37,661 nucleotides of DNA from assembly GCF_030812885.1 (NCBI RefSeq), contig NZ_JAUSTO010000017.1, positions 1 to 37,661 on the forward strand, written 5' to 3'. The position numbers and the translations under genes are program-made. The DNA is from Moryella indoligenes (GTDB lineage: Bacteria; Bacillota; Clostridia; Lachnospirales; Lachnospiraceae). The notes beneath the pieces are model-generated. The model was not told where the DNA came from, searched no databases, and saw only the letters and a list, made by a program, of their open reading frames with translations. Below, piece after piece: positions 30,744-37,661 of the stretch (the first letter of the stretch is position 1; each line of letters begins with the position of its first letter).

Positions 30744-32135
30744 ATGAACAAAAACAGTCAGGAACTTCTAACGGAAAAACCGTTTAGCATCATGTTAAAG
30801 CTCTCGCTGCCAGCCATTCTGGGCATGATCGTCATCGGTCTTTACCCATTAATGGACGGAATTTTTGCCGGCCAAATTTTGGGTGAAAAAGCGATGACCG
30901 CCGTGGGAATCGCAATGCCGTTTACCTATATCAACACGGGGATCGCAACGCTGATCGGGGTCGGATCGGCTTCCCTGTTATCCAGAGCGCTTGGCGCGCA
31001 CAATCAGGAAAAGATTGACAAGATCATGGGCAACCTTTGTTTCTGGATTTTATTGCTGTCGTCTTTCGTTGCCGTCCTGGGCTTTATTTTTTGCAGACAG
31101 CTCCTTACGCTCTTTGGTGCAGGCGGAGAGCTTTTGGATTTGTCCGCCCGGTATCTGCGCATCATCTTTATCGGCTCCATTTTTGTGAACTTTGCCCAAG
31201 CCGCCAATATGGTGATGCGTGGCGAAGGATTGATGAAACGAGCCATGCTGATTATGGCAATGGGGGCAGGTATCAACATCATCCTGGATCCGATTCTGAT
31301 GACGCTTATGGGAGAGCGTGGCATAGAAGGTGCGGCGATTGCCACCATTACAGCGCAATTCCTTCAGGCACTATTTACTCTTTGGTATTTCAAAGCAAAA
31401 AGTGAAGTTGTAAAAATCGGTAAGCTCAAACGAGAACCGGACATATCCGGCGAAATGTTTTCCGTCGGCGTATCCGCCATGCTCATGCAGGTTTTAACGA
31501 TCATCCAGCAGCGCTTTCTTTACAGCCAAGCGTTTCATTACGGCGGGGATACGGCGGCGGCGATTATGGCTGCCTCTTTAAGGATACAGGCCTTCTCTTT
31601 CATTCCGCTTTGGGGGATGAGCCAAGGGCTTCAACCCGCTATAGGTGCTAATTTCGGTGCGAAGCAATTTGCTAGGGTAAAGGAAATCTTTAAGGTTTTC
31701 ACACTTAGCTCTATTGTTTTGACGGCGTGCTTTTGGCTTCCGGGAGAAGCCTTTGCAAAACCCATTCTACGCTTGTTTGGTTTATCTGATCAAACGCTGG
31801 TTTTGGCTGTCCCAAGTTTTCGCATTATGTACAGCATCTTCATCGTCTATGGCGTGATGATTATGCTCATGACGTTTTTCCAAGCGATTGGGGACGGAAA
31901 AACAGCCGGCATTCTGGTCATGCTAAGGCAGATTATCTTCTATATTCCGGTTGTTATTCTTCTGCCGCTTCTGACTGGAGGTCAGAGCCTTTGGTACGTC
32001 TTGCCGATTGTAGACGGCACCATCGTGCTGTTAGGGCTTTACAGGTATTATGCCACAATAAAAAGATGGAACAAGCCGCTTGATGCTGCTCACAGCATGA
32101 CCTCACATAGATTGCAGACGGATTCAAAAATATAA
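30744..32135 (+). CDS. MATE-family multidrug/metabolite exporter
   Basis: A 463-aa inner-membrane protein with 12 predicted helices in two halves, each with MATE signatures: LPAILGMIVIGLYPLMDGIFAGQILGEKAMTAVG at the N terminus and the PLWGMSQGLQPAIGANFGA motif in the second half. MepA/NorM relatives expel cationic drugs using Na+ or H+. The ATG at 30744 follows the tetR stop by one base; a TTG at 30735 is an alternative. Confidence 0.9.
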   Translation: MNKNSQELLTEKPFSIMLKLSLPAILGMIVIGLYPLMDGIFAGQILGEKAMTAVGIAMPFTYINTGIATLIGVGSASLLSRALGAHNQEKIDKIMGNLCFWILLLSSFVAVLGFIFCRQLLTLFGAGGELLDLSARYLRIIFIGSIFVNFAQAANMVMRGEGLMKRAMLIMAMGAGINIILDPILMTLMGERGIEGAAIATITAQFLQALFTLWYFKAKSEVVKIGKLKREPDISGEMFSVGVSAMLMQVLTIIQQRFLYSQAFHYGGDTAAAIMAASLRIQAFSFIPLWGMSQGLQPAIGANFGAKQFARVKEIFKVFTLSSIVLTACFWLPGEAFAKPILRLFGLSDQTLVLAVPSFRIMYSIFIVYGVMIMLMTFFQAIGDGKTAGILVMLRQIIFYIPVVILLPLLTGGQSLWYVLPIVDGTIVLLGLYRYYATIKRWNKPLDAAHSMTSHRLQTDSKI

Positions 32136-32254
32136 AATATCTTTACCGTGAGCCGATTATTTTTGTTATAAATTTAGCTTCCTTTTGCCCATCGGATACG
32201 CTGACAATACAAATAACGGCAATCGTTAAATAGAATTTGGACGCGGAGGTCGCT

Positions 32255-33319
32255 ATGTCACAAACGTCAGAAACGTCTTTTCCCGCGAAAACGACAGGTA
32301 AAGAACGCAAAAATGTTATTTTCCGGAACGTAATCATCGTTGTTCTTTTAATTTTTTCTGTAGGCTTTTTCATCATTGGGTCTGCCGCATATTATCACTA
32401 TTGCAGCATACGTAAAGAAACACCCGCTAACATGAATCCGGTTATCTCTAAATACGAGTATCTGGAGCGTACCGAATACTTTGTCCCTTCGGATAAAGGC
32501 TTGAATCTTGCCGCCTACCTATATCAAAACACGGATGAAGTAAAAGACGGGTCAAAACCTCTTGTAGTTCTTTCGCATGGACTCGGTTTAGGCGGACACA
32601 TCCTCTATATTGATGTTATTGATATTCTGGTCAACAACGGTTACCGTGTTTTTACTTATGATGCTACGGGCTGTGACAACTCAGAAGGTAAAGGTATTTA
32701 TAGCTATGCGCAGGGGTTGAAAGATCTGGACACGATCCTGACCTTTGTAAAGATGCAAGAAGAATTTCGAGGGATTCCGATACTGCTTTGGGGGCATAGC
32801 TGGGGTGCGTATAATTCCTGCGCAGTTGCTCAAAACCATCCTGAAGTCATCGGAATCGCGGCTCTTTCAGGATATAACAAGATGACACTGCCCATTGCCT
32901 GTAACGGTGTATCAGGGAAAATTTTTTACCCCTATATCACGCTGTTTAACCGTCTAATCTCCGGGAGAATAGCGAATGTGACCGCTATAGAGAGCCTAAG
33001 GATGTCTCGGGCGAAGGTATTCATTGCCCATGGCGCGGAGGATAAGATGATCCGTGCGAAGATTGGCTATCATGATTTTTATAAAACTTTCAAAGAGGAT
33101 GAACGCTTTACGCTCATGTGCCTGCAAAACAGACAACATATGAACGTTTATTGCGATGATAAAACAGCGAAGTACAGGGATTCTTTTGAAAAAGGGATGG
33201 ATTTATCAGGCTACGCTGAAGCGGATCGGGAAATGTGGTACGGCGCGGATTCCGATTTGATGCGGCAGATTCTGAACTTCTATGCCGATTGTTCGACTGA
33301 TTACGAATGCAGCAAGTAA
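32255..33319 (+). CDS. Membrane-anchored alpha/beta hydrolase
   Basis: A 354-aa protein with an N-terminal transmembrane anchor (residues about 26-47, NVIIVVLLIFSVGFFIIGSAAYY) and an outward alpha/beta hydrolase domain of the serine aminopeptidase S33 type. The oxyanion loop is VVLSHGLGLGGH, the nucleophile elbow GHSWGAY, and the late histidine NRQHMN; an acid in FIAHGAEDKMI completes a plausible triad. The start at 32255 follows GCGGAGGT; the TTG at 32237 is less likely. It may hydrolyse or detoxify an ester or peptide substrate outside the membrane, perhaps the one the flanking pumps move. Confidence 0.85.
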   Translation: MSQTSETSFPAKTTGKERKNVIFRNVIIVVLLIFSVGFFIIGSAAYYHYCSIRKETPANMNPVISKYEYLERTEYFVPSDKGLNLAAYLYQNTDEVKDGSKPLVVLSHGLGLGGHILYIDVIDILVNNGYRVFTYDATGCDNSEGKGIYSYAQGLKDLDTILTFVKMQEEFRGIPILLWGHSWGAYNSCAVAQNHPEVIGIAALSGYNKMTLPIACNGVSGKIFYPYITLFNRLISGRIANVTAIESLRMSRAKVFIAHGAEDKMIRAKIGYHDFYKTFKEDERFTLMCLQNRQHMNVYCDDKTAKYRDSFEKGMDLSGYAEADREMWYGADSDLMRQILNFYADCSTDYECSK

Positions 33320-33383
33320 AAGTTGAAGCATAAAGTAATCTTTGTCACAAGTCGGCAGAAACCAACAAGAAGGAGTGATTTAT

Positions 33384-35303
33384 ATGAAAAGCAAAAAATG
33401 TGATTTTGATGAAGCGTTTGACCGCGCTTCGGACAGCAAGGAGCTTATGCGGAATGAAGATTTACTAAAAGAGATAGAGAGTTTAAACCTTGACGTTCCT
33501 CATGAAGTTATGCAGCGGATCGAGAGTGATATTGAGCAAAGTGAAAACCAGCCTAAAATCAGCGTGAACGGTTTAAACAAAGCACTTATGAGCGTTGCCC
33601 CGGAGTACAAGGGCAGAATGCGGCTGTCTGTTATTTTTGCCTGCCTTGGTGAGATTTTTAGTTTCGCCACCTATTTCTTTAGTGCTTACGCTGCCGGTTG
33701 GCTTATAAAAAGTGCCGGCGGAAATCCGACCGGTTTTGATGAACTTCTGAAATATGCTTTGCTCGCCATGGGTTCATTATTGCTTTACTTTATACTTACC
33801 GGATTCAGCACAACCATTTCACACAAAACATCCTTTTCCATACTTGAAAAACTTAGACAGACTCTATTTGAAAAACTGAAGGTGATTCCAATGGGATACC
33901 TGGTGGACAATCCGGTCGGTAAGATCAAGGTGATTATTATGGATCGAGTCGCGGATATGGAAGATTGGGTAGCCCATCTCATGCCGGAACTGCCAAGCCG
34001 TCTTTTACATCCAATACTTTGTGTGATTATTTTGTTTTTCCTGGATTGGCGTATAGGCTTATCGATTTTCGCTCCATTACCTGTCGTTTTTATAGGGATG
34101 GCGACAATGATGTACAAATACCGCAGCAGGATGGCTGTCTGGCTATCAAGTTATGCCAATGTTGCGGATAGAAGTGCTGAATATGTTCGTGGAATCCCTG
34201 TCATCAAAGCTTTTGCACAAGATAAGGTTTCTTACGGAAAATTTGCAGATGCAGTGAAATTCTATCATTTCTCCACAATGAAGTGGTGGAAGCAAAGCTG
34301 GTTTGGCAAAGCCTTAATGACTGCAGCAATGATGACACCGCAAATTGTGAGTATGCCCTTAGCTTTTTATTTATATGGGAACGGACAAATAAATATCGAA
34401 ACCCTGCTTTTATCACTTATCCTGCCGATTGCCATTCTTCCGCAGGCTTATGCGATCATGATGAGTTTTGAACTCTTTCAGATGGCATCCAACACCTGGG
34501 TGTCTATACAAGAACTGCTTGATATGCCTGCCCAAAAACGCCCTGATGCTGACAATAGAGCGGCTATCGACAAAAATAAAGGAATTAAATTAGATGATAT
34601 AAGCTTTTCTTATCACGATGGAACTGAAATATTGCATCATATCTCCTTTGAAACCAAGCCTGGCGAAGTAACCGCACTTGTGGGCCCTTCCGGTGGAGGG
34701 AAATCCACGATTGCAAAACTTTTGGCGGGTTTTTGGGATCAGTCGTCAGGTGTAATTTCTCTTGGCGGCGTGGATACAAGGAATATCTCGTTTAATCAGC
34801 TTGCTGAAGAGGTTTCTTTCGTTTCTCAAGATAACTTCCTGTTCGATGTAAGTATCAGGGATAATATTCGTCTCGGCAAGCCGGGCGCGACTGAAGAGGA
34901 AATTATTGCGGCGGCAAAGGCCGCACATTGTCATGAGTTCATTATGGCGCTTCCTGACGGATACGATACCAAAGCAGGCGAAGCAGGCGGCGCAATGTCG
35001 GGCGGTGAACGTCAACGCATAACGCTTGCCAGAGCCATCTTGAAGCCCGCTTCAACCATTATTTTAGACGAGGCAACCGCTTATGCCGATCCGGAAAATG
35101 AAGCGCTTATTCAAGAAGCAATATCTCATCTTGTAAAGGGAAAAAATCTTGTGATTGTCGCGCATAGGTTGAATACCATCAAGCAGGCACATCAAATCAT
35201 TTTAATTGATAAAGGTCAAATCATAGCCAAGGGCAGACATGATGATCTGATGAAAGAACCACTCTATGCAAGTCTGTGGAAACAATATTTAGGGGAGGAA
35301 TAA
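33384..35303 (+). CDS. ABC half-transporter (type IV exporter fold), first of pair
   Basis: A 639-aa protein: an unusual N-terminal soluble segment of about 80 aa, six membrane helices (residues about 85-340), then an ATPase domain with Walker A GPSGGGKST, signature MSGGERQRI, Walker B TIILDEATAYAD and switch histidine IVAHRLNTI. The helix-1 to helix-2 region (GYLVDNPVGKIKVIIMDRVADMEDWVAHLMPE) resembles the YbtP/IrtA-like group, which includes siderophore importers with an exporter fold, so direction of transport is uncertain. The start at 33384 follows GGAGTGATT. Its stop is 3 bases before the next gene. Confidence 0.9.
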   Translation: MKSKKCDFDEAFDRASDSKELMRNEDLLKEIESLNLDVPHEVMQRIESDIEQSENQPKISVNGLNKALMSVAPEYKGRMRLSVIFACLGEIFSFATYFFSAYAAGWLIKSAGGNPTGFDELLKYALLAMGSLLLYFILTGFSTTISHKTSFSILEKLRQTLFEKLKVIPMGYLVDNPVGKIKVIIMDRVADMEDWVAHLMPELPSRLLHPILCVIILFFLDWRIGLSIFAPLPVVFIGMATMMYKYRSRMAVWLSSYANVADRSAEYVRGIPVIKAFAQDKVSYGKFADAVKFYHFSTMKWWKQSWFGKALMTAAMMTPQIVSMPLAFYLYGNGQINIETLLLSLILPIAILPQAYAIMMSFELFQMASNTWVSIQELLDMPAQKRPDADNRAAIDKNKGIKLDDISFSYHDGTEILHHISFETKPGEVTALVGPSGGGKSTIAKLLAGFWDQSSGVISLGGVDTRNISFNQLAEEVSFVSQDNFLFDVSIRDNIRLGKPGATEEEIIAAAKAAHCHEFIMALPDGYDTKAGEAGGAMSGGERQRITLARAILKPASTIILDEATAYADPENEALIQEAISHLVKGKNLVIVAHRLNTIKQAHQIILIDKGQIIAKGRHDDLMKEPLYASLWKQYLGEE

Positions 35304-35306
35304 GAG

Positions 35307-37043
35307 ATGAAGTTTATCAGATTGTCGTTTAAATTAGCAGGACAGTATAAAAACCGCCTGAAAGCGGGAATGTTCCTTATTTTTCTACAAAACGCTTCCA
35401 TGTTATTTGGCTTTTTCGCTCTCTTTCTTGCATTTGGTTGGATGAATGAAACTACCGGCAGACATATTTGGACGATTTTCGGCGTGCTGTTTGCTTCCTT
35501 CCTTTTCAATTTTCTGGCAGGTTGGGCGAAAAGCGGTCTTAGCGATGGTGTTTTCTTTGGTATTTTCAAGGATTACCGACTTACAGTCGGCGAAAAGCTT
35601 AAAAAAGCTCCTATGGGATATTTTGCCGAACAGAGTCTTTCAAGAATTATGGCGGCTTTTACTAATGTCATGAAAAGTCTTGAAAACTACTCGTCAATGA
35701 GCATTGATTTTGCCGTTTCCGGCATTTCAATATCCTTTTTCCTCTTGATTGGTATGTTTGGTGTAAATACTAAAATCGGAATTTTAACCTTAATTTGCTT
35801 AACTCTGATTTGGCTCTGCGTATTTCTTATGGTAAATCAAGCAAAGAAAGAGATTGTCCGGGAACATGCTGCAATTACCAAGGTAGGTGACGCCCTTGTT
35901 GACAGCATCAGCGGAATTCCCGTGCTTCGCAGTTTTCCATTCGCGGATACGGGTGTTGTAGAAGAAATACATTCTAAATTGAAGAATGCTTCTGAGGAAC
36001 TCAGACTTTCTCAGGTACATTTTGAGATAGTTTTTGTTATTTGTTCAAGAATTTTTACGACCGTCATCAATCTTTCGAGCCTGCTTGTTACACTCTTTTC
36101 CTGTTATCTTTATACTAAGGGAGAGGTTTTATTGCCGCAAGCACTCACCGTTTCGGCGGCAGGCTTTATGATTTTCGGGGGCTTGAAGCAGCTTGAAAAT
36201 GCGGCAATCCTGATGGTAAAAAACCCTGCCAACATGCAGTATTTGGACGAGGTTTTAGATATCCCTGAAATAAGCGACGGTACTTTGGCAGTGATGGCAA
36301 ATCAGGACATTGTCTTTGACAAGGTAGGCTTTAGTTACGATAAGAGAAATCCGATTCTAAAAGATATATCATTCACTATTCCTCAAGGCTCAAAGACAGC
36401 AATAGTAGGACCCTCCGGCTCCGGGAAAACCACCATTATCAATTTGATATCCCGTTTTTATGACGTTGACAGCGGTGAAATCAGATTGGGAAACAGGGAT
36501 GTACGGGATTATAAAGTCGAAAGTCTGCTTAAAAATCTCTCTCTTGTTTTTCAGGATGTTTATCTTTTCCAAGATACCATAGAAAACAATATCCGCTTTG
36601 CAAATCCAAAAGCAAGCCACAAAGAAGTGGTGGAAGCTGCTAAAAAGGCGCGTTGCCATAATTTTATTATGGAACTTCCCGATGGCTACAGCACCATGGT
36701 AGGCGAAGGAGGAAGTTCCCTTTCCGGCGGAGAAAAGCAACGGGTTTCCATTGCTAGAGCGTTACTTAAAAATGCACCGATTATTCTTCTAGATGAAGCT
36801 ACCAGCTCGGTCGATCCCGAAAATGAACACGAGATTCTGGCGGCTATCGAAGAATTGTCAAAAGGGCATACAGTAATTTCCATAGCTCACAGACTTTCTA
36901 CCGTGAGAAAAGCCGATCAAATCTTAGTGATTGACGACGGCAAATTGGTGCAAGAGGGTAAACATAGCGATCTGATAAACATGGATGGTATTTACTCAAT
37001 GTTCATCAAGGCAAGAGAACGAGCAGCCAACTGGAAATTATAA
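35307..37043 (+). CDS. ABC half-transporter, second of pair
   Basis: A 578-aa protein, six N-terminal helices followed by an ATPase: Walker A GPSGSGKTT, Q-loop LVFQDVYLF, signature LSGGEKQRV, Walker B IILLDEATSSVD, switch histidine ISIAHRLSTV. It shares the YbtP/Q-like membrane region of its partner (GYFAEQSLSRIMAAFTNVMKSLEN) and surely forms a heterodimer with it. The sites of both ATPases look intact. It is followed by a strong terminator. The start follows GGGGAGGAATAAG. Confidence 0.92.
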   Translation: MKFIRLSFKLAGQYKNRLKAGMFLIFLQNASMLFGFFALFLAFGWMNETTGRHIWTIFGVLFASFLFNFLAGWAKSGLSDGVFFGIFKDYRLTVGEKLKKAPMGYFAEQSLSRIMAAFTNVMKSLENYSSMSIDFAVSGISISFFLLIGMFGVNTKIGILTLICLTLIWLCVFLMVNQAKKEIVREHAAITKVGDALVDSISGIPVLRSFPFADTGVVEEIHSKLKNASEELRLSQVHFEIVFVICSRIFTTVINLSSLLVTLFSCYLYTKGEVLLPQALTVSAAGFMIFGGLKQLENAAILMVKNPANMQYLDEVLDIPEISDGTLAVMANQDIVFDKVGFSYDKRNPILKDISFTIPQGSKTAIVGPSGSGKTTIINLISRFYDVDSGEIRLGNRDVRDYKVESLLKNLSLVFQDVYLFQDTIENNIRFANPKASHKEVVEAAKKARCHNFIMELPDGYSTMVGEGGSSLSGGEKQRVSIARALLKNAPIILLDEATSSVDPENEHEILAAIEELSKGHTVISIAHRLSTVRKADQILVIDDGKLVQEGKHSDLINMDGIYSMFIKARERAANWKL

Positions 37044-37103
37044 AAATGATAAATTTTTCCCGCAAACCATAACCAATTGCTTGGGAACATACAGATTATT
37101 TTT

Positions 37104-37139
37104 AAAGCGACTAAGAACAAAAAATCTTAGTCGCTTTTC
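37104..37139 (+). terminator. Terminator of the cargo operon
   Basis: A perfect 13-bp stem (AAAGCGACTAAGA with TCTTAGTCGCTTT) around ACAAAAAA, followed by TCT. It closes the TetR-MATE-hydrolase-ABC operon. Confidence 0.92.
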
Positions 37140-37171
37140 TACGATTCAAAATAAAGGATAGATGAACTTTT

Positions 37172-37204
37172 ATGGATAACAAAACAGGAACAAGCGGTTT
37201 ATAG
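37172..37204 (+). pseudogene. Truncated ORF start at the cargo right junction
   Basis: ATG at 37172 after AAAGGATAG begins a 10-codon frame (MDNKTGTSGL) that stops at the point where the sequence switches to the repeated virD4 end. It may be the first codons of a further cargo gene cut by recombination. Confidence 0.3.
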
Positions 37205-37302
37205 ATGAGGTCTACGAGGTGTTCGACGAAGGCCACGTCTGAGAGCCAAGCCCGTCGCCGTCAAAAGCGGCGGCTTTTCATATATATATAAAAACGATCA
37301 AA
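37203..37302 (+). repeat. Right copy of 95/100-bp direct repeat
   Basis: This copy repeats the virD4 3' end in the same reading frame (DEVYEVFDEGHV and stop), followed by its terminator (about 37239-37279). It lies 7.2 kb right of the first copy and has no virD4 body before it. Together the copies bound the cargo. Confidence 0.85.
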
Positions 37303-37322
37303 GACACCTCCTCGCTTGCAGG

Positions 37323-37447
37323 GCCGGAATGAATTTCACAACAAAATACTGAAAGGAGACGCTGGAATCGGGGGCTGCATCGCAGCTTTTATTCCGGCTC
37401 CTGCTATTCTGCGAGACTAAAAACCAATCCATCCCATGGATTCCGGC
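37323..37447 (+). ncRNA. Candidate switching RNA leader of maff2
   Basis: Hairpin A: AGGAG (37354-37358), GGAAT (37364-37368), GCTGC (37374-37378) pair with GCAGC (37382-37386), ATTCC (37391-37395), CTCCT (37398-37402). Alternative B: GCCGGAAT (37323-37330) is the reverse complement of ATTCCGGC at 37391-37398 and at 37440-37447. The last copy lies 12 bases before the maff2 ATG, where no good ribosome binding site is seen. Confidence 0.4.
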
Positions 37448-37458
37448 AAATCAATCTT

Positions 37459-37590
37459 ATGGCATTTTTCAATTCTGCTGTCGGTGTTCTCCAGACCCTC
37501 GTCGTAGCGCTCGGTGCCGGTCTTGGCATCTGGGGCGCGATCAACCTGCTGGAAGGTTACGGCAACGACAATCGGGCGACACGTTCGTAA
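37459..37590 (+). pseudogene. Maff2-family small membrane protein, truncated
   Basis: 43 codons: MAFFNSAVGVLQTLVVALGA and GLGIWGAINLLEGYGNDN match the start of Maff2-family proteins, which follow virD4 in Tn1549-like elements. After the NDN (residue 38), where the family continues with PGAKSQG and a second hydrophobic segment, the sequence changes to RATRS and stops. The remaining 71 bases of the window do not resume the family in any frame. An indel, a second insertion or a recombination junction could explain this. Confidence 0.6.
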
Positions 37591-37661
37591 GTGAAAAGCT
37601 TGCGCACAAAGTCGAAGGGCATTGACCCGAAAACTTTGGAGAACTGATATTCCGATTGGTG

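Overview
The window looks like the chromosome of a gut-type Clostridia, probably Lachnospiraceae. The basis is strong AGGAGG-type ribosome binding sites, A+T-rich sigma-A promoters, the order ecfA1-ecfA2-ecfT-truA-rplM-rpsI, Clostridia-style histidine and cysteine catabolic genes, and a Tn1549-like conjugative element. The assignment is inferred from gene content; no 16S is present.

Layout. (1) 1-854: the 3' end of a 23S rRNA gene, then tRNA-Glu, -Met(CAT), -Asn, -Asp and -Leu, with no 5S gene between 23S and the first tRNA. (2) 855-4230: a GntR/FCD regulator, an L-cysteine desulfidase-like protein (UPF0597) and a DAACS-family symporter, probably a cysteine/serine catabolic unit. A 19-bp near-palindrome lies over the operon promoter. 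(3) 4243-17451: a histidine degradation locus. It holds an aromatic ammonia-lyase paralogue that has lost the MIO-forming tripeptide, an intact hutH, a remnant of a group II intron, a YuiF-type transporter on the minus strand, a divergent urocanase (hutU), hutI, a separate cyclodeaminase and a separate glutamate formimidoyltransferase. A convergent 963-aa SARP-like regulator (winged helix, BTAD, ATPase, TPR) follows. Together the enzymes would take histidine to glutamate and pass the formimino carbon to tetrahydrofolate. (4) 17667-24294: a small GNAT protein, a chorismate-mutase-like protein, tRNA-Arg, a membrane-anchored unknown, the ECF transporter energising module, a C-terminally extended TruA, and ribosomal proteins L13 and S9. 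(5) about 24295 to the end: the left part of a Tn1549-type integrative conjugative element (Cys-rich protein, RepA, ParB, DpnD/PcfM-DUF3846, PcfB, VirD4, Maff2). It is interrupted by a visibly A+T-richer 7.2-kb cargo of a TetR regulator, a MATE exporter, a membrane-anchored alpha/beta hydrolase and two ABC half-transporters.

Most notable observations. First, hutH and hutU share the same promoter layout: two TCGACNN heptamers 11 bp apart, then exactly 8 bp, then TATACT. That is the layout described for SARP activators of actinobacteria, and a SARP-type regulator lies at the end of the same locus. Second, an ammonia-lyase homologue without the MIO tripeptide sits next to a MIO-containing HutH, and their active-site substitutions are partly complementary. 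Third, the cargo is bounded by imperfect 95-100-bp direct repeats of the virD4 3' end and its terminator, with a covarying stem pair, which suggests capture by recombination with a related element. Fourth, the leader of maff2 contains mutually exclusive pairings that could act as an RNA switch.
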